Assembly (NCBI GenBank): GCA_002426825.1
Contig: DINK01000024.1
Span: 9,083 to 19,041 of the forward strand
Origin: Holosporaceae bacterium UBA5542
GTDB lineage: Bacteria; Pseudomonadota; Alphaproteobacteria; UBA7879; UBA5542
Direction: 5' to 3'
DNA length: 9,959 bases
Shown here: piece after piece, positions 6,361 through 9,959 of the stretch
Position numbering within the stretch: position 1 is the stretch's first letter
Layout of the letters: each line of letters starts with the position of its first letter
The notes under the pieces: model-generated
The model's database searches: none
Seen by the model: the letters and a program-made list of their open reading frames with translations, nothing else
What the model was told of the DNA's origin: nothing
Made by a program: the position numbers and the translations under genes

Positions 6361-7192
6361 GGGATGAAGGCATCGATTTAATGGCTTCTTTTACGTGATG
6401 GAGACGCACTTTCTTAACACGTCGCGCATCGCACACCAAAACCTCAAAAACAAGTCCCGTGCCATGTTTAACCAGCTCTCCACGCGCCGGGATGTGCCCT
6501 GCCAAAGTGGAAACAAGGCCACCCACAGAGTCAGTGTCTTCATCTTTATCCTGTAAGACAAGGCCGGGCACTTCTTCTTGAAGATCTTCAACAAGCATAC
6601 GCCCATCCACTGTAATCGATCCATCTTTGTGGTGCACAGCGGGCTCGATATCATGCTCCATATCAGGGTCAGTTTCACCAATAACTTTCTGGGCCAAATC
6701 TGAAAGGGTCACCAAGCCATCAACGCCCCCAAATTCGTCCACAACAATGGCCATATGGTTTTTTTCTTGCCGCATGCGAATCATTAAATCTAAGCATGTC
6801 ATAGAAGGGGAAACAAACATAATCGGCTCTGCATGCTTCTCCAGTTTTAATGTTTCTAAGTCCTCTTTTGATAAAAGAACTCGCTTTAAACTGACGCGTC
6901 CTACAACTTTATCTAAGTCATGCTGACACAAAGGAAAATAGTTATGTGATGACTTCAAAACATATTTTTGGACTTTAGGAAAAGGTTGATTAAGATCAAT
7001 CCAATCAATATCTGCACGCGGTGTCATCACAGACGTTACCGTTCGCTCAAAAAAAGGTAGCATTTTTTTTAGAATTTCAATTTTTTCTTGATCAGGCCCT
7101 TCTGCTTCTGCATCTAAAGATAAAATTGCCTCTTGGAAAACTTGGGGATCTTTAAATCTAAAAAATTTTTTAATTTGAGCAATGATCGACAT
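6350..7192 (-). CDS. corC: CorC/HlyC-family CBS-domain protein
   Basis: This 280-residue cytoplasmic-type protein has the CorC/HlyC layout. VMTPRADID at 55-63 opens the first CBS domain (to about 115). A second CBS domain spans about 121-175, with MAIVVDEFGGVDGLVTLSDL at 147-166. A CorC_HlyC accessory domain follows at about 190-270, with DSVGGLVSTLAGHIPARGE at 221-239. The family is linked to magnesium/cobalt efflux and was historically called hemolysin C; here it lacks the membrane DUF21 domain of longer relatives, as is usual for the form next to ybeY. It starts five bases after the ybeY stop, with only a weak ribosome binding site inside the ybeY end, consistent with coupling. In many proteobacteria lnt follows corC; here the next gene is convergent and unrelated. 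Confidence 0.92.
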   Translation of the reverse strand: MSIIAQIKKFFRFKDPQVFQEAILSLDAEAEGPDQEKIEILKKMLPFFERTVTSVMTPRADIDWIDLNQPFPKVQKYVLKSSHNYFPLCQHDLDKVVGRVSLKRVLLSKEDLETLKLEKHAEPIMFVSPSMTCLDLMIRMRQEKNHMAIVVDEFGGVDGLVTLSDLAQKVIGETDPDMEHDIEPAVHHKDGSITVDGRMLVEDLQEEVPGLVLQDKDEDTDSVGGLVSTLAGHIPARGELVKHGTGLVFEVLVCDARRVKKVRLHHVKEAIKSMPSSLRP

Positions 7193-7197
7193 AAAAA

Positions 7198-7701
7198 CTA
7201 AGTCTCATAAGGGTTAGCAATATTGATTGTAGAAAGGATTTTAACTTCAAGCGATTCCATTTCTTCCTGATCTTCATCTGTTTCGTGATCAAATCCAAAA
7301 AGGTGAAGGCAGCCATGTACCAACAGATGGCAAAAATGGTCTAAGAAAGTCTTTTCTTCTTTTTTAGCCTCTACCGCAATGACATCATAAGCCATGGCGA
7401 TATCTCCAAGCAAAACAAATTCATCTTTAGGCACCTCCGCCCCCTTTTTAAAGTCACCTTGTGGAAAAGACAATACATTTGTTGGGCGATTTTTCCCCCG
7501 ATAGCGGTAGTTTAGATCTTGCACAAACACATTATCTGCCAAAATAATATCAATATGGCCAACTCCAGAAAATGCAGGAAAGCAATTTCTTACAGCATTT
7601 ACTGTTTGGGGTAAAAGGCGCATAATGTCTTTCCGAAAAGGTTCCCACTTTTCTTCTTGGAACGATACATCACAAAGTGGCAGGGAATCAATCTCGGTCA
7701 T
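7198..7701 (-). CDS. ybeY: Endoribonuclease YbeY
   Basis: This 167-residue zinc-dependent single-strand endoribonuclease acts in 16S rRNA 3'-end maturation and ribosome quality control. The diagnostic zinc motif HGCLHLFGFDH at 129-139 has all three histidines (129, 133, 139). The upstream family signature LNYRYRGKNRPTNVLSFPQG (63-82) is intact. Length is typical of the family. The ATG lies inside the end of phoH, giving a 14-base overlap and suggesting translational coupling. PhoH-like ATPase and YbeY are a conserved neighbour pair across bacteria and are thought to act together on RNA. Confidence 0.96.
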   Translation of the reverse strand: MTEIDSLPLCDVSFQEEKWEPFRKDIMRLLPQTVNAVRNCFPAFSGVGHIDIILADNVFVQDLNYRYRGKNRPTNVLSFPQGDFKKGAEVPKDEFVLLGDIAMAYDVIAVEAKKEEKTFLDHFCHLLVHGCLHLFGFDHETDEDQEEMESLEVKILSTINIANPYET

Positions 7702-8635
7702 AGGCTTTCAAAATACTTTTTACAAGACGGTGCCGCACCACATCTTCTTCTTCAAAACGCATGAACCCAATATCAGGCACGTTTCTTAACCGGTGCACAG
7801 CATCCGTTAAACCTGAATTATGGGGATGAGGCAAGTCTATTTGGGACATATCCCCTGTAATCACCATACGGGCATTTTCACCAAGGCGTGTTAAAAGCAT
7901 TTTCATTTGCATTTCTGTTGTATTTTGAGCCTCATCTAAAATAATAAAGGCATGAGATAAAGTACGCCCACGCATGAACGCCAAGGGAGCCACTTCAATA
8001 ATGTTGCTAGCCATAAGCTTTTCAAGTGTTTGGGGGCTCAGCATATCGTGTAAAGCGTCAAAAATAGGGCGCAGGTACGGATCAATTTTTTCTTTTAAGT
8101 CACCAGGCAAAAAACCTAAACGCTCACCTGCTTCAATGGCAGGGCGCGATAAAATCAAACGATCTACCTGACCCGACACAAGCATCGAAACCCCAACTGC
8201 CACCGCCATATACGTTTTACCGGTCCCCGCAGGACCCAGTCCAAAAACCAAATCTTTTTGCTGCAACAGTTGGACAAATTCAGCTTGTCTTTTTGAACGC
8301 GGCAGAATTATTCTGTTTTCTGTTTTAAGTTTAATTTTTACGTCTCCAAGACCTGTGGCAACGGCACCCATGACATCTGTCATTTTTTGTCTCATGTTTT
8401 TCCCCCCAGTTCTGATTTCTTCGTATAAGTCTTTCAGTATAGTCTCTGCCTCACCTATCTTTGTCGGATGTCCCACAAGTGTAATAATATTGCCGCGCAT
8501 ACATATTCTTATGCCCAACTTAGATTCCAAGGATTTAAGAGATTGATTGTGAAATCCTACAAGTTCTTGAACTATTCGATTATCAGAAAATTCGATAACG
8601 TTTTCAGAAACAATGTCTTTTGGTTTGTGTGGCAT
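7688..8635 (-). CDS. phoH: PhoH-like ATPase (YbeZ type)
   Basis: This 315-residue cytoplasmic P-loop ATPase belongs to the PhoH family. Residues 1-100 form the N-terminal PhoH/KH-like region. The ATPase domain follows, with Walker A GPAGTGKT at 134-141, SRPAIEAGERLGFLPGD at 163-179, Walker B ILDEAQNTT at 232-240, and the sensor-like TGDMSQIDLP at 260-269. Family members are predicted RNA helicase-like partners of YbeY. The start has GAAGG unusually close, three bases before the ATG, and lies 13 bases after the miaB stop, so the gene is expected to be read from the miaB transcript. It overlaps ybeY by 14 bases. The phosphate-starvation name is historical; nothing here shows a Pho box. Confidence 0.95.
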   Translation of the reverse strand: MPHKPKDIVSENVIEFSDNRIVQELVGFHNQSLKSLESKLGIRICMRGNIITLVGHPTKIGEAETILKDLYEEIRTGGKNMRQKMTDVMGAVATGLGDVKIKLKTENRIILPRSKRQAEFVQLLQQKDLVFGLGPAGTGKTYMAVAVGVSMLVSGQVDRLILSRPAIEAGERLGFLPGDLKEKIDPYLRPIFDALHDMLSPQTLEKLMASNIIEVAPLAFMRGRTLSHAFIILDEAQNTTEMQMKMLLTRLGENARMVITGDMSQIDLPHPHNSGLTDAVHRLRNVPDIGFMRFEEEDVVRHRLVKSILKAYDRD

Positions 8636-8648
8636 TTACCTTCGCACT

Positions 8649-9959
8649 TTAAGAAAGATCCCCTTTAAGAGATTTGAATCCAGCTTCCCTTACTTTTACG
8701 TTTCTTATCGTACCAATAATATCACAACTTCCTGCCACGTGAACACCCTGCATATGGGGGCTTTTACCAATGACTTGTCCTGGCTCTGTGCCTAACTTTT
8801 CGAATAAAACAGGCACTTCCTTACCAATAAAACTTTGATTGAATTTCATTTGTTGCTGATTTAATAACGTCTGCAATGTTTGCAATCGCGCACTTTGAAT
8901 ATCGACAGGCACTTGCAAATCCATAATGGCTGCAGGTGTGCCCGCCCGTCGACTATACTTAAAGCTATAAGCAAGGGCATAATCTACGCGACGCACAAGG
9001 TCCATCGTATCTTCAAAATCTTTTTCAGATTCGCCTGGGAAGCCCACAATAAAGTCAGACGAAAAAGCAATAGAAGGACATGCTTCACGGAACATATCAA
9101 TGATGTCAAAATATCGTTCTCTCCCATGCTGGCGATTCATTGCTTTTAAAATACGGTCAGACCCTGACTGAACGGGTAAATGTAAAAAAGGCATAATTTT
9201 AGGACACGTTCCATGCGCATCTGCCATGGCCTGGTCCATATCACGGGGGTGTGAGGTAGTGTATCGAATACGCTCAAGGCCCTTGCTATTGGCAAGCTCT
9301 AAACATAGGGCTGCAATACCCCATTCGCCTTCCCCTGCGGGGCTTTTGCCATGATAGGCTGTCACATTCTGCCCCAAAAGCGTGACTTCTTTCACCCCTT
9401 GACCAACCAAATGTTTCACATCTTTCACCACATCCATAATAGGACGCGAATATTCTGCCCCCCGCGTATAAGGCACAATACAATAGGTGCAAAACTTATC
9501 ACATCCTTCTTGAATGGCCACAAAAGCTGACAACTGTTTATTTGCATTGGGTAATGGCAAATAATCAAATTTAGAAATGGTTGGAAATTCTGTACAAATT
9601 AATTCTTGTCTGTTGTGCTTTGCATCTGGATTGTTTTTCTTTTTCTCAATAGCACGCTTTGCTGCCGCAACCATTTGGGGCAGTTCGTGGTAGGATTGTG
9701 GGCCAATCACCACATCAACATACGGCGCCCGACGCATGATCTCTTCGCCTTCTGCTTGGGCAACACACCCTGCTACTACAAGAATAGCCTCTTCACCTTG
9801 GTCAATTTTTTTCTGCTTGTGTCTCTTCCATCGGCCCAACTCTGAAAAAACTTTCTCTGTTGCTTTTTCTCGAATATGACAAGTATTTACAATATTAATA
9901 TTGGCCTCTTCTGGTTTTTCAGTCAGCTCATACCCATGGGGTGTAAGCAACTCTGCCAT
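8649..9959 (-). CDS. miaB: tRNA-2-methylthio-N6-dimethylallyladenosine synthase MiaB (5' partial)
   Basis: This radical-SAM methylthiotransferase adds the 2-methylthio group to i6A37 of tRNAs reading U-initial codons. 436 residues are in the window. The Met encoded by the last three bases is internal, because the family's N-terminal YGCQMN cysteine segment is missing and should lie beyond the right edge (roughly 20-30 residues). Visible are two of the three auxiliary-cluster cysteines (NTCHIRE, C27; VAGCVAQ, C65), the radical-SAM CxxxCxxC at 153-160 (EGCDKFCTYC), LGQNVTAYHG (195-204), HLPVQSGSD (260-268), FIVGFPGE (303-310), and a C-terminal TRAM domain (about 372-435). These features favour MiaB over RimO or MtaB. 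It is the first visible gene of the miaB-phoH-ybeY-corC run; its promoter is outside the window. Confidence 0.95.
   Translation of the reverse strand: MAELLTPHGYELTEKPEEANINIVNTCHIREKATEKVFSELGRWKRHKQKKIDQGEEAILVVAGCVAQAEGEEIMRRAPYVDVVIGPQSYHELPQMVAAAKRAIEKKKNNPDAKHNRQELICTEFPTISKFDYLPLPNANKQLSAFVAIQEGCDKFCTYCIVPYTRGAEYSRPIMDVVKDVKHLVGQGVKEVTLLGQNVTAYHGKSPAGEGEWGIAALCLELANSKGLERIRYTTSHPRDMDQAMADAHGTCPKIMPFLHLPVQSGSDRILKAMNRQHGRERYFDIIDMFREACPSIAFSSDFIVGFPGESEKDFEDTMDLVRRVDYALAYSFKYSRRAGTPAAIMDLQVPVDIQSARLQTLQTLLNQQQMKFNQSFIGKEVPVLFEKLGTEPGQVIGKSPHMQGVHVAGSCDIIGTIRNVKVREAGFKSLKGDLS

Noticed and set aside
9957..9959. ATG at the extreme right edge as the miaB start
   Set aside because: The family's N-terminal cysteine segment should precede it, so the gene continues beyond the window.

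Overview
The window looks like a chromosomal segment of an alphaproteobacterium of moderate-to-low GC (about 43-44% by eye), plausibly an intracellular or protist-associated one. Two gene groups point to Alphaproteobacteria: a Tim44-domain membrane protein followed by MltA and an Smr-domain protein, and the order miaB-phoH-ybeY-corC. The host-associated lifestyle is an inference from the first kilobase, where two tandem paralogous proteins carry eukaryote-like IQ (calmodulin-binding type) motifs. No rRNA, tRNA, CRISPR array, insertion sequence or phage gene was seen, and almost every base is coding.

Layout. Positions 1-1230 (+): two tandem related genes. The first is cut by the left edge. The second has a Sec signal peptide. 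Both have one IQ motif and share a C-terminal block of about 40 residues with 21 identical positions. A strong intrinsic terminator lies between them, immediately before the second gene's ribosome binding site. Positions 1242-3584 (-): an overlapping operon read tim44-like -> mltA (lipoprotein lytic transglycosylase) -> smr, driven by an extended -10 promoter at about 3616-3624. Positions 3674-4942 (+): a single-domain malic enzyme, related to MaeB but ending where the usual phosphotransacetylase-like domain would begin. Positions 4996-6360 (+): a secreted 454-residue protein of unknown function with paired Cys-x3-Cys motifs and HD-like histidine/aspartate motifs. Positions 6350-9959 (-): the housekeeping cluster miaB (5' end outside the window) -> phoH -> ybeY -> corC, covering tRNA modification, RNA/ribosome maintenance and a CBS-domain CorC protein. 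The lnt gene that often follows corC is not there.

How the genes work together. The right half is mostly RNA and translation housekeeping. The middle is cell envelope and central carbon metabolism (malate to pyruvate). The left end and the 454-residue protein are the accessory, exported part. The IQ-motif pair is the most unusual content: signal-bearing, charged, helical proteins with a motif that normally binds calmodulin or myosin light chains, which bacteria lack. They are best treated as candidate host-directed proteins.
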